Below are positions 54,236-63,680 of a stretch of 64,000 bases of DNA, in pieces. Numbering within the stretch: position 1 is the stretch's first letter; each line of letters opens with the position of its first letter. Source of the stretch: Paraburkholderia diazotrophica (lineage in GTDB: Bacteria; Pseudomonadota; Gammaproteobacteria; Burkholderiales; Burkholderiaceae); the NCBI RefSeq assembly GCF_900108945.1, contig NZ_FNYE01000036.1, positions 20,585 to 84,584 of the forward strand, written 5' to 3'. A program made the translations under genes and the position numbers. The notes beneath the pieces were generated by a model. It saw nothing but the letters and a program-made list of their open reading frames with translations. It did not search any database and was not told where the DNA came from.

Positions 54236-55060
54236 TAGCACGGCAGCACCCGGAGCCCTCCGTACTGGCGGTCGCGGACATCTTCCGCGCCTACGGGCCA
54301 GCGTGGCGGGCCACGGCACGCCTGAGCCTGGGGCAGCTGAAGGTCATGTCGGCCATCGAACAGTGCCGCAGTGCGGCGCTGGGAGGGTACGTGCTGCACT
54401 GTGCCGGTTGCGACCGCTGGATCACCTGCAGGTCCGGTTTCTTCCTGCTGGTGCGCGTGTGCTCTCGCGCCTGTTCCGGAGCCGTTTCCTCGAAGCACTC
54501 GAAGCGGCGCACCGAGTATGCCGGCCTCGCCGATTCCGCCACCTTTACCCGGTGGCTTGCGCCGCTGCGTGCCTGCGAATAGGTCGCCTATGCCAAACGT
54601 CCCCTTTGCCGGACCCAGAGCCGTACGCCTATCTCGCGTTATACGTACCGCGTCGCAATCTCTAGCGTCTCGTCGCCTTTGATGAGTGTGGTGTCACGTT
54701 CCGCTGGAAGGACCACCGCGCGAAGGGGCGTACCCGCTACAAGACCGTGATCCTCGAAGCCGGCGAGTTCATGCGTCGTTTCCTGCTTCCCATGGTCTGC
54801 CCGGCGGCTTCCATCGTATGCGTCATTACGGGACTGCTTACCAACCCGGTACCCGGTACGCCGCGCCAGTCTCGCGAAGGTGCGTGCGTGAACTGCTGTA
54901 CGTCGCGCATAGGCTCTCAGTCCGTCACTCCACGAAACTGCCATCGAAACGCGACCCATCTTCATCTGCCGGTACTGCGGCGCACCGATGACCGTCATCG
55001 ACATCCTCGCGCGCGCACCGCACCGATCTGCGCACCACCCACGCGCCGGGGTCAGACATG
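54236..55060 (+). pseudogene. Relic of an IS91-type transposase
   Basis: Successive fragments match IS91 transposases with deletions and frame changes: VADIFRAYGPAWRATARLSLGQLKVMSAIEQCRSAALGGYVLHC, then a jump to CRSGFFLLVRVCSRACS/LSRLFRSRFLEALEAAHR, LAPLRACE, PFAGPEAVRLSR/YLALY, VTFRWKDHRAKGRTRYKTVILEAGEFMRRFLL, LPGGFHRMRHYG and finally IFICRYCGAPMTVI. The catalytic HUH/Tyr section is deleted. Confidence 0.82.
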
Positions 55061-56000
55061 AGCGCGCCTGTTTCCAGGACGGGACCGTCGGCATTGCGGC
55101 AGCACGGCCCACGGGCGGACCTTTGCGCCTGTCGGTTCACGCAGTGCCTTATAGTTCCGCTTCGCCGTCACGATTGCGCCACTGCACCGCTCCGATATAC
55201 ATCAACGTCCGTCCGGCATCCCGTCAGGCCGCGTATACCGCAATCCCCGGTCGCGTTCAGACATCAATCGCCATAGCCTTAGAAACTATCATTGCATCGC
55301 GGCACTCCGCGGTTTACTCCCTTCAGGTTTACTCAACGGCCGCCCACACGCGTCCGCGCGCGCTTCCTGGCCCGCCGACATGGGCCGGCGTCGAACAAAC
55401 CTTAAAACCAGCGGGCATCGCGGGCGACGCCTCGGAGGGGATGGTGCAGCGGTCGGATGCATTTATACGTGTTCGCGACTTGCACGCAGCGCTCTTCACC
55501 AGTAAAGGGATCCTTGCCGAACGGCGCTTTTTCGCCGGTACCTGCTGAACGCTGATCTTCTTTGCCATGGTCGTGGTTGATTCACTCTCGAGTTAGGAGG
55601 CGCTTGCTATTCTGTTCATGGAGTGAGCAGGTGCATTCTGTGACGCGGCACGATTGCTGTGTCAGGAAAATGCCTTAAGACATGCACTGAAATGAACTTC
55701 CCGCAACGACGCCAGGCTCGGTGCATTCCGAGAGTGGCAGGCACTGCCGTTTTTTGACCTCTCAGGTCGGCGAAAAGGTGAGGCTCTCTAGGAGTCGGGT
55801 CATCTAACTTCCACTCCTATCCCGGGTTGAATCAGGGTGTTCGCGACGCCGAGTGCGGGACGATCGGCTTTCACCGACGTCATCAACCACCCGTTACGGA
55901 CATCCAGCTCGTAGGTCGGCCGCAGCTGGAGAGGTCGACACTAGCGTTTGCTCAATGCTGTGTGGCATAGTGCGGCCATCGCTATACCGAAGGGGGACAA
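55061..56000. other. Intergenic region, no gene recognised
   Basis: Nine hundred bases after the IS91 relic without a supportable frame. The open frame to 55548 has no conserved features. The promoter and AGGGGGAC ribosome-binding site of the H-NS-type gene are at its right end. Confidence 0.4.
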
Positions 56001-56750
56001 ATGGCAACGCTCGAAAAAGTGCAGGCACGAATCACAAAGCTTCAGGCGCAAGCTGATGCGCTCATCAGGAGTCAGTCGTCGACCGCCATCGCCAAGATTC
56101 GTGACCTGATGGAGAAGCATGGCCTGACCATCGCGGACATCGATGCACACTTAGGCAGCAAGAAACGTGGTCGTAAGCCAGGCGCCGCGGCGATCACCAA
56201 ACCCACAGCTCCTGCGAGGTACCGCGATCCGAAGACGGGCGCTACCTGGACGGGACACGGCCGCGCTCCAGCATGGATTGCGAGTGCCAGGGACCGTACC
56301 AGGTTTCTGATTGACGACAGCGTCGCACAACCGGCTCCTGTCGCCAGGAAGACGGCAAAACCCGGCAACGACGTGCGCGGACCCCGGGCTCCGAAATATC
56401 GCGATCCCAAAAGTGGCGCGACCTGGAGTGGGCGCGGTCGGGCACCGGCATGGCTGGCTGGCGCCAAGGATCGTTCGAAGTTTCTGATTGCCGGCGCGGA
56501 AGAGGGACTCCCGGCCTCGAAATCAGCTTCGGCCACGAAGGCAGCGGTGAAGAAAGCCGCGAGGAAAAAGCTGGTCGCAAAGAAGGGCAAGACAGTAGTA
56601 ACTCAATCTGCGCCGGCGAAGAAGGCCGCAGTCAAAAATGCCGTGGCGAAGAAGTCTGTGACGAAGAAAGCGCCGGCGAAAAAGGCACCGCACACTCCAG
56701 AGGCGGTTGCACTGACCAGCGACATGGCTTCGGAAGCGGTTTCGGCCTGA
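56001..56750 (+). CDS. H-NS-family protein with two DNA-binding modules and an H1-like tail
   Basis: 249 residues. Residues 1-50 form the short N-terminal coiled coil (MATLEKVQARITKLQAQADALI, then GLTIADIDAHLG). Two DNA-binding modules follow: 74-104 (YRDPKTGATWTGHGRAPAW) and 133-163 (YRDPKSGATWSGRGRAPAW). From 174 to about 235 comes a tail of Lys/Ala/Pro repeats (KKAARKKLVAKK, APAKKAAVKN, KKAPAKKAP) like bacterial histone H1 homologues. Ordinary H-NS proteins of this group have one module and no tail. It should bind AT-rich, foreign DNA and silence it. A strong terminator hairpin follows. Confidence 0.9.
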   Translation: MATLEKVQARITKLQAQADALIRSQSSTAIAKIRDLMEKHGLTIADIDAHLGSKKRGRKPGAAAITKPTAPARYRDPKTGATWTGHGRAPAWIASARDRTRFLIDDSVAQPAPVARKTAKPGNDVRGPRAPKYRDPKSGATWSGRGRAPAWLAGAKDRSKFLIAGAEEGLPASKSASATKAAVKKAARKKLVAKKGKTVVTQSAPAKKAAVKNAVAKKSVTKKAPAKKAPHTPEAVALTSDMASEAVSA

Positions 56751-56785
56751 TTTCCGCAATTCAAATGTCGCAAAGTGTTCGGTAT

Positions 56786-56809
56786 GAGCAGGACGTCTTC
56801 GTCCTGCTC
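56786..56809 (+). terminator. Intrinsic terminator of the H-NS-type gene
   Basis: A perfect ten-base stem (GAGCAGGACG / CGTCCTGCTC) with TCTT loop lies 36 bases after the stop, followed a little later by TTTCTTT. The T-run is displaced, but the stem is strong. Confidence 0.75.
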
Positions 56810-57011
56810 GAACAGTTCGGGTTTCTTTAACGAGCGACCGTCGGCGCGTCGCCGCTTCCCTGACCGCCGAAAAAGATCGCTCTACCATCTGAATACAAGC
56901 AAAAACAGGGCGGCCGCGTCGCCAAGTCATAGACAACAGCCCGGAGCGTATATCACGGCTTGGTGTAGCATTCGAGCGCAACGTCTTTCGAAACCACGCC
57001 TCATTCACCTG

Positions 57012-57483
57012 ATGACCAGAACGATCACGTTTGCAAGAACCACCCAGGCGGCAGGCACGCGCCGGAGCAAGGCAATGCTGTTACCGATGCCGCGCGCCGA
57101 GGTTGACCGTGTCTGTCTGCAGGTACACGTCGCGCTTGATGCTATGCGGCGGGGCAGCGGCAACGTCAATGCTGCACAGACGCTATGCCAGGTGATGATC
57201 CTGACTGGCCTGCTGGCCGAAGCGGGATATGGTAGGCGACATTCGAACAGATGCGGGACGCTGAAAGCATTGTTTCCGCCGCTTTCGATCATGGTCGCAA
57301 TTTCCATGTATGGGCACTCGACGAAGAAGGATTTCGGCAATTCGCCATGATCGTCGCGACATACGACTATCAGATGCAGCGCGCGCCGCTCGCGACAATC
57401 CGACAATCACCGACTCGGGTGACCGTCTGGAGCGTTTCCGTGCTGGTAAATCGTTCGACCAGATGGCGCGCAGGCACGCGTAA
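57012..57483 (+). pseudogene. Frameshifted small conserved gene of unknown function
   Basis: From ATG 57012 the frame reads MTRTITFARTTQAAGTRR, then MPRAEVDRVCLQVHVALDAMRRGSGNVNAAQTLCQVMILTGLLAEAGYG. It continues in the next frame from about 57250 (FEQMRDAESIVSAAFDHGRNFHVWALDEEGFRQFAMIVATYDYQMQRAPLATI). A third frame ends it (DRLERFRAGKSFDQMARRHA, stop 57481-57483). Two single-base changes thus break an otherwise coherent protein of about 155 residues. I associate it with a Burkholderiaceae hypothetical family. Confidence 0.65.
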
Positions 57484-57602
57484 CCGACTTCTACGACGCG
57501 GCACGTCCGTATCTGTCTCGATCTGGCTTCAACCCGTTGCGGTTTTTTGTTTTCGAGCCGCCGGTATACTGCACGGCTCGACCCCTACGAGAAATGCTTG
57601 TT

Positions 57603-57928
57603 CATGAAGGGAAGAATCGCTGATGGTGAAGCCCGCGACCGACTGATCGTCTGGATCCGCCGCTGGATGGAAGAAATTCGGCATCACCCCGGAAGCGCTC
57701 GCCGAATCGACCCAGCACGATAAAGACCATCCACCGCTGTATCCCGACGCGCGCGACAACGAATGGAACGGCCTCGGCGACATGCCAGACTGGCTGCGCA
57801 CCGCGCAGAACGCCGGAGTTGGCGCCTTCTTCCAGATCGAAACACAAGCATACGAGCCAGCCTTGGTCGAAAGCCCGACCGTCTCAGAGCAGAAAGGTGA
57901 ACGTCGCCAGCTCGGCCTTTTTGCGTAA
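57603..57928 (+). pseudogene. Frameshifted H-NS-type protein
   Basis: Start ATG 57603 gives MKGRIADGEARDRLIVWIRRWMEE. One extra base near 57672-57676 throws the frame. The next frame holds FGITPEALAESTQHDKDHPPLYPDARDNEWNGLGDMPDWLRTAQNAGVGAFFQIE and ends GERRQLGLFA. The motif YxDAxxNEWNGxGDMPDWL is the DNA-binding module of this H-NS group. It lies 850 bases after the two-module H-NS gene. A TATACT -10-like box is about 40 bases upstream of the start. Confidence 0.75.
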
Positions 57929-58628
57929 TCCAGGCTGGTCATCTCTTCCAGCAGGATCTGGCGGTAGAAGGGCGCAGAAGCGTCCGTGATAAGAGTTGCG
58001 TTGCCCGAGGGCCGCGTGCTCGCACTATCCAATACGGAAACCATGTCCGAAGAGTCGCACAACATCGACTCGCCAGACGCAAGTGGACCACGGCCTTCAG
58101 CCACCGCTTCCATCGCGGTTGCTCGGCAAGTGTATGGTCAATGTGGCGCGGCGCGGCAGCGATGCCAAAACAACGATGCCAAGCTCCGCCCGCGCGATCG
58201 GAACGGCCGGGTAGGCGGGTTCACCGCAACGCTTCCAGACGGCGCTGGCAACGGATGGATGGGGCGAGACCTGGTCCACGGCGTGCGTTTGGCGAGAATG
58301 TTCAGGTCTGCGGGCGGCGAGGGCAGGCCTTGTCTCGCCGATGCAACAACAGGTTCAACCATGCTGTTATTTTATCTGTCCGCTGTGGGCGAACAGGGTT
58401 CGTATCTGCAGAACATAATTACTTTTGCCGTTACGCCTGAACGAAAGGCGCGCGAGAGCGGGCTGCGCGTCGCTGACAGCAGCGCAGCACGATATTCTGC
58501 CTGTGATCGCAAAAGACTAGCATTCGTGCGGTTTGGTCTGTCCGAACAATGACACAGGCCGCCCGTTACCGGATAAATTGACTTCGGCTTTGTAGGGCGC
58601 GCACCGAAACCAGAACAGGACCAGAAAC
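57929..58628. other. Intergenic region with a faint Sel1-gene relic
   Basis: No intact gene. On the minus strand near 58219-58252 the sequence encodes RCQRRLEALR and a stop, the same ending as the Sel1-type protein at 37330. The preceding sequence is not recognisably related. The right end contains the leader of the aminotransferase. Confidence 0.4.
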
Positions 58629-59810
58629 ATGCTTGCAGATATCCAATGCGAAATGAACGCCGACGTGGACTGGGCACGCGTGCGCGAATCATATCCCGCG
58701 CAGCATCCGCTGCTTAATCTGAACAATGCAGCTGTCAGTCCGCCGCCGCTCGTCGTTGAGCAGGCGGTCATCGACGCCTACCGTTTCGTCAGCAAGAATC
58801 CTGACGTCAACATGTGGACCGGCCTCGACGCGAAGCTTCCGGACATCAAGCGGCAGTTGGCGACGCTCGCCGATTGCGACGCAGAGGAGATCGCGCTCAA
58901 CCGAAATGCGAGTGAGGGCCTTAGCGTTGCGATTTTCGGCATCGCCTTATCAGCTGGCGAACGCGTGCTCGTGTCGCCGTGGGACTATCCGAGCGCACTG
59001 GGTGGCTGGCGACAGCGCCAGACACGCGAGGGCGTTGTCGTCGACACAGTGACGTTCGATCTGCTCGCGAGCGATGAGGAAATCGCCGCTGCGTATTCAT
59101 CTGCGATGCGCCCCGCCACGCGCGTGCTGCACCTGACGCACATGATTCACTGGACAGGCAGAGTTCTGCCGGTGGCACGCCTGTGTGCGCTCGCGCGGGA
59201 GCGCGGCATTATTACCATCGTCGACGCAGCACAATCTTTCGCGCAGATGCCCATCAGCTTTCGCGGGCTCGGCTGCGACTTCTTCGTGACGAGTCTGCAC
59301 AAATGGCTCGGCGCGCCCGTCGGCAACGGCATGCTGATCATCAATCGACGATGTTTACGCGAAACCTGGCCATTGCTCGCTCCATTCGATGCCACGCCCG
59401 ACACGGCGGACAAGTTCGATCACTGGAACCTGGGCACCTACAACTCGGCGCTGCAGGCCGGCATCGAACCGGCGATCCGCCTTCATCGGGAGATCGGTGT
59501 CGCGAATATTCATGCGCGATTAAGTGCGCTGACCCGCTACTGGACCACGCGCGTCGCTGACATTGGTGGCTTGCGCATTCACACCCCGCTCGACACCGAT
59601 ACGCTGGGCGCGGTAAGCCTCTTTTCTATCGCCGGCATCGATACCGCGCGCCTCGAACGCACTTTACGGCAATCGTTCTCGGTTCACGTCAAATACCGGC
59701 GCGTCGGCCAGCTGGAAGGTCTGCGTGTGTCGCCGCATATCTATATGAACGAAGCGGACCTGGATGTATTCGTGGCTGCACTGCACGCGGCCGTCAAAGA
59801 GGCCAACTGA
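58629..59810 (+). CDS. Class V aminotransferase (isopenicillin-N-epimerase/cysteine-desulfurase fold)
   Basis: 393 residues, complete. PLP-binding features of the family are present: LNRNASEGLSVAIFG for the phosphate-binding helix, LTHMIHWTGRVLP, IVDAAQSFAQM with the Asp that holds the pyridine N, and TSLHKWLGAPVGNG with the Schiff-base Lys. The overall type is nearer to isopenicillin-N-epimerase-like enzymes than to cysteine desulfurases, as no catalytic Cys loop is obvious. It faces an MFS transporter, a cysteine-dioxygenase-like cupin and a LysR regulator, which suggests use of an amino acid or sulphur compound. The substrate is unknown. Confidence 0.85.
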   Translation: MLADIQCEMNADVDWARVRESYPAQHPLLNLNNAAVSPPPLVVEQAVIDAYRFVSKNPDVNMWTGLDAKLPDIKRQLATLADCDAEEIALNRNASEGLSVAIFGIALSAGERVLVSPWDYPSALGGWRQRQTREGVVVDTVTFDLLASDEEIAAAYSSAMRPATRVLHLTHMIHWTGRVLPVARLCALARERGIITIVDAAQSFAQMPISFRGLGCDFFVTSLHKWLGAPVGNGMLIINRRCLRETWPLLAPFDATPDTADKFDHWNLGTYNSALQAGIEPAIRLHREIGVANIHARLSALTRYWTTRVADIGGLRIHTPLDTDTLGAVSLFSIAGIDTARLERTLRQSFSVHVKYRRVGQLEGLRVSPHIYMNEADLDVFVAALHAAVKEAN

Positions 59811-59999
59811 GCCGGTCGCGGTCGCGCACCGATGTGAGCGACCGAAACGAACGTCAGTAATCTGAAGCGACGCTTTTTATCAGCCGCATCGGCGTCATCA
59901 ACGCGCAGGTTCAGCGGCATATCGAGCCTCACCGCGAGAACTGCACACACCCCCGTTCGGGTCATTCCGGATGCCAAGCGGAATCAAACGGTGATGGGG

Positions 60000-61199
60000 T
60001 CAACTGCGGTGAGCCAGTGGGTCTGTTCGCGGTTGCCCCCACCGCAGCCAGAAAAGGCTGGCGACGGCTGTAAGCACCGGGGGCAAAATGACACCACATA
60101 CCACGCCCCATCCGTAAGTCGCCAACAGACCGCCCGACGCGAAAGAGCCGATAACCATGGCGCCAAACACCACAAAGTCGTAGATCGACTGCACGCGCGG
60201 GCCCTCTTCCGGCGAGTGACACGCGAGTACCATGGCGGAAGCGCCCAGGAAGCCGAAGTTCCAGCCGAGGCCGAGTAGCATGAGTGCCACCCAGAAGTGG
60301 CTCACTGACCAACCGGTCATCCCTGTGCAGGCGGCCAGCGCAATCATTCCCAAGCCAGCAAGGCTGACAGTGGGCGCACCAACGCGAGCAATTAACCGTC
60401 CCGTGAAGAAGCTCGGCAAATACATGGCGATCACGTGGATCTCGATGCCGTAGTTCGAGTGCACACGTGGTATACCGCACAACTCCATGGCCAGTGGCGC
60501 GGACGTCATCATGAAGTTCATCATCATGTAGCTCACAACGCCGCAGAGCATGGCGACTACAAAGGACGGCTGCCGTACGATGACAGAGCTGTCCCGGCCC
60601 TGTGCATGGGCGGAGGTCGGAGGCTGGTGTTCGAACCGCACGCCCATTAGCACGATCCCCGAGAGCACCGCGGCGCCGGCGGAGGCCAGGTAGGTGACCG
60701 CGTACGCATGCGGCGACCACAGATTCATGGTGGCTGTAACCAGTTGCGGTCCGAGTATGCCGGCGGCAACGCCCCCGGCCAGCACCGTCGACATGGCCCC
60801 GGCGCGACTCTCTGGTGGCACGCATTCGGCAGCTGCAAACCGGAACGTCAGCACTACGGCTGCGTATGCGCCACCAAACAGCATGGCGACGCAGAACAGG
60901 CTGAACGAGGGAATGACCAGCGCGAGCGCTGCCAACAGTCCGACGACGGCGCCACAGGCATTGCCAAACAGCGCAGCAGCTTTCCTTCCGTAGCGCCTCG
61001 TCATTACGCCAACCGGAAGCGTTGCAGCTGCCATGCCGACAACGAAGACGGACACAGGCAATGTCGCCAGCGCCGGCGTCGGGGCAAGCATGTGGCCGAT
61101 AATGGCGCCGGTGGCGTAGACGACGGTGGAGTTGGCGCCGGCCAGGGCTTGCGCAGTGGCCAAACGAACAACGTCGGCGTTGATTCTTGAAGTGGACAT
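60000..61199 (-). CDS. MFS transporter
   Basis: 399 residues with twelve predicted membrane helices. The loop 2-3 motif appears as GVMTRRYGRKAAALFGNACGA. It probably moves a small metabolite with protons. Its stop lies about 190 bases from the end of the convergent aminotransferase gene, and it is transcribed after the cupin gene on the same strand, about 60 bases downstream. This suggests cotranscription with the dioxygenase. Confidence 0.88.
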   Translation of the reverse strand: MSTSRINADVVRLATAQALAGANSTVVYATGAIIGHMLAPTPALATLPVSVFVVGMAAATLPVGVMTRRYGRKAAALFGNACGAVVGLLAALALVIPSFSLFCVAMLFGGAYAAVVLTFRFAAAECVPPESRAGAMSTVLAGGVAAGILGPQLVTATMNLWSPHAYAVTYLASAGAAVLSGIVLMGVRFEHQPPTSAHAQGRDSSVIVRQPSFVVAMLCGVVSYMMMNFMMTSAPLAMELCGIPRVHSNYGIEIHVIAMYLPSFFTGRLIARVGAPTVSLAGLGMIALAACTGMTGWSVSHFWVALMLLGLGWNFGFLGASAMVLACHSPEEGPRVQSIYDFVVFGAMVIGSFASGGLLATYGWGVVCGVILPPVLTAVASLFWLRWGQPRTDPLAHRS

Positions 61200-61262
61200 C
61201 AGGAAGGGATCACGCGCATCGGAGCGCTTCGGATAAAACGGGTCGACGCAAGTGTTGACTGT

Positions 61263-61841
61263 CTACGCGGAGATCTCGGCCTCGTTGGAGTAACCTGAGA
61301 TGAACGGCTTGCGCATGCTCGTCTGCGGGTCGAAGACGTGCCGCGAAATCCGTCCGATGTTCCCGCCGTAGACATGAACGCTGATCGAGACGCGATCATC
61401 ATACGTGTTGGATACTCTGTGGATGTCGCACGTACGGGGCGAAATACTTTCGACAGTTCCCGGTTTGAGGTAATCGACTCCGAGCGATCGCATCGGCTGG
61501 CCGGGCTCCCCGACTTGAAAACATTCGGAACGCTCGCCACCCCTTAGCAAACCGATCAGCGCCCAGACCGTGTGGTTATGGATCGGAGTCTTCTGGCCCG
61601 GGCCCCAGACAAAGCTGACAACCGAAAACCGATCGGCCGGATCGGCGTGCAGCAGGTACTGCTGGTAGTACTGGGGATGCGGCTGCGCATACGCCTCGGG
61701 GAGCCAGTCATCGCGACGAACGATCCCGGCAAGGAGATCGTGTCCTTTGCCCAGGATTTGCGCTTCATCATCCGGGAATGTGTCAACGAGCAGCGTAAAT
61801 TCGTGCACGAACTGTCTGAAGAGCGTAGCCGGAACGCGCAT
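61263..61841 (-). CDS. Cysteine-dioxygenase-type cupin (thiol dioxygenase)
   Basis: 192 residues from ATG 61841, seven bases after AGGAG; the open frame upstream is unused. The cupin iron site is visible: TPIHNHTVWALIGLLRGGE gives two His and the later DIHRVSNTYDDRVSISVHVYG the third. Bacterial members oxidise cysteine or 3-mercaptopropionate to the sulfinate with a mononuclear iron. It is followed by the MFS gene and preceded by a LysR-type regulator on the same strand. Confidence 0.85.
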   Translation of the reverse strand: MRVPATLFRQFVHEFTLLVDTFPDDEAQILGKGHDLLAGIVRRDDWLPEAYAQPHPQYYQQYLLHADPADRFSVVSFVWGPGQKTPIHNHTVWALIGLLRGGERSECFQVGEPGQPMRSLGVDYLKPGTVESISPRTCDIHRVSNTYDDRVSISVHVYGGNIGRISRHVFDPQTSMRKPFISGYSNEAEISA

Positions 61842-62014
61842 CACATGTCTCCTTGGCGGGGTGTCGTTGTAGGCGGCGGTTCGCACTCTTGATCGGTCGA
61901 TGGTGGCGAACCCTATAGCGATATCGATTGTCGACTCATGTCCTTTCCTGAGCAATTGAATCTGATTTCAAGTTGCGGACGGATTCTGGAGTCATCGAAA
62001 CCATCCCGTACGCG

Positions 62015-62929
62015 TTATCGCACAGCACCCTTGAGCTCAGCGTGATATCGGCGAGCTTCCTGCCAGAACGCGTGAGCCGCGGGGGACAGCCGGTTCTGAT
62101 TCAGGCACACCAATCCGATACGTCGGGACGCGCCAGGGGAAAGAGGACGGAATACCGTGCCAGGATACCGATCCGGCAGCGCCAGCTTGGCCAGAATCGA
62201 GATGCCCTTCCCACTCGCGACCAGCTCCAGTATCGACATCAGTTGCAGGAGCTCATACGTCACCCTGGGGCGCAGCGCATTTCTTGAGAACAGCCGGGTC
62301 ACCAGAGCCTGCGACCCCGCACGGGTCAGGATGAACGGGTCGGCCGTCATTTCTTTGAGCGGAACGGTATCAAGTTTTGCCAGAGGGTGTCCGGAAGGCA
62401 AGACCGCGACGAGTTCATCGACGGCGAGCGTTTGCGAATCGACGTCCGTCTTGGGCAGCGTGACCGCCGCAAGTTCCAGGCGGCGCTCGAACAGGTCACG
62501 CGACGTCTGCTCGTCCGGCTTTTCTGTGACGACCACATCAACGCCAGGGTAGCGGGCCTTGAATCGCTCGATCAGCGGGGGCAGAACCCTGATCGTCGAA
62601 CTGGCTCCGAATGAGCCCAAACGCAGCAGGCCGGTCTTTAGCGCAGCGCCGGCCAGCGCTGTGGCCTGGACGAGTTGGAGGGATGCAAAGACGTCGCGGA
62701 CGTGGGGAAGCACGTGTTCGCCGGTATAGGTCAGCGTCACCCCTGCCGTATTGCGGTCAATCAACTCGGTTCCCAGCGCCTTTTCCAGAGCGCGCAGCGC
62801 ATGACTCGTGGCCGAAGGTGACATACCGAGCTGCGCGCCGGCACTCGCTATGCCGTCTGAAGACGTGAGCGCCAGCAAAAGCTGAAGCTGCCGAAGTGTC
62901 GGTGTCGTCGTGCCGGATCGATGGCCCAT
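62015..62929 (-). CDS. LysR-family transcriptional regulator
   Basis: 304 residues from ATG 62929, preceded by GAGGAG; an upstream ATG at 62965 lacks such a site. The N-terminal helix-turn-helix (LRQLQLLLALTSSDGIASAGAQLGMSPSATSHALRALEKALGTELIDR) and the C-terminal effector-binding domain (SFGASSTIRVLPPLIERFKARYPGVDVVV) are typical. It precedes the cupin and MFS genes on the same strand and probably controls them in response to their substrate. Confidence 0.92.
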   Translation of the reverse strand: MGHRSGTTTPTLRQLQLLLALTSSDGIASAGAQLGMSPSATSHALRALEKALGTELIDRNTAGVTLTYTGEHVLPHVRDVFASLQLVQATALAGAALKTGLLRLGSFGASSTIRVLPPLIERFKARYPGVDVVVTEKPDEQTSRDLFERRLELAAVTLPKTDVDSQTLAVDELVAVLPSGHPLAKLDTVPLKEMTADPFILTRAGSQALVTRLFSRNALRPRVTYELLQLMSILELVASGKGISILAKLALPDRYPGTVFRPLSPGASRRIGLVCLNQNRLSPAAHAFWQEARRYHAELKGAVR

Positions 62930-63206
62930 GAATGACTCCTCAAGCTTGTTCGTGTGCGTCTTCATGAAACGCGGGGGCAGAGCCCAGTGTTATGGCAAGT
63001 CCGGGTCCGTCGGGTACAGCATGGACTTCCAGTCCGGGAACGTCATTGAGGAAGACGCCTTCCCGGATTGAAAAAAACCTCAATTGTTCATGAGGAAGAT
63101 GAACAAATATGATAACCCCAAGTTCAAGCTGATACCGGGATGATTGCAAGTCAACGGGCTACCCGCTGAGTCTTGACATGTCGGATTCCGACTAGGAGGC
63201 AACGAG

Positions 63207-63680
63207 ATGTCGATGCGTGCGATACAAGACAACTACCCGCCAGAGTTCGCTCACTGCTATGGCTGCGGTGCGCAAAATCCACACGGCCATCACCTCAAGA
63301 GCTATCTCGTGGGCGATGAAACGGTTGCCAGGTTCACGCCTGACGTTCGGTATAGCGGCGGTGTTCCAGATCATGTCTATGGCGGGATGATCGCCTCGCT
63401 TCTCGACTGCCATGGCGCGGCATCTGCAGCCGCCTTTGCCTGTCAGAAAGAAGGGCTGAGGTCGGGTGATGGCTCTGAGCCGATCCGCTTCGTGACGGCG
63501 TCATTGAAGGTTGACTTCAAGCGGCCCACACCACTTGGGATTGAACTGGTGATAAGGGGGCGGCTCCGTTCACTTGAGGGACGAAAGGCCTGGGTCGATC
63601 TGATTCTGAACGCCGGCGAGCTCGCCTGCGCTGTCGGGGAGATGCTCGCGATCCGTCTGCCAGACCGAACAGACAGCTAA
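63207..63680 (+). CDS. Hot-dog thioesterase (PaaI-like)
   Basis: 157 residues. The region YSGGVPDHVYGGMIASLLDCHGAASAAAF corresponds to the substrate helix of hot-dog thioesterases, with DC at the active-site position. The C-terminal strands FVTASLKVDFKRPTPLGIELVIRGRL also fit. The N-terminal FAHCYGCGAQNPHGHHL has Cys and His that could bind a metal. It likely hydrolyses an acyl-CoA. AGGAGGCAACGAG precedes the start. The IS following it begins immediately after the stop codon. Confidence 0.85.
   Translation: MSMRAIQDNYPPEFAHCYGCGAQNPHGHHLKSYLVGDETVARFTPDVRYSGGVPDHVYGGMIASLLDCHGAASAAAFACQKEGLRSGDGSEPIRFVTASLKVDFKRPTPLGIELVIRGRLRSLEGRKAWVDLILNAGELACAVGEMLAIRLPDRTDS

Noticed and set aside
54065..54319. 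84-codon minus-strand frame before the IS91 relic
   Set aside because: It overlaps the relic antisense and shows no family features.
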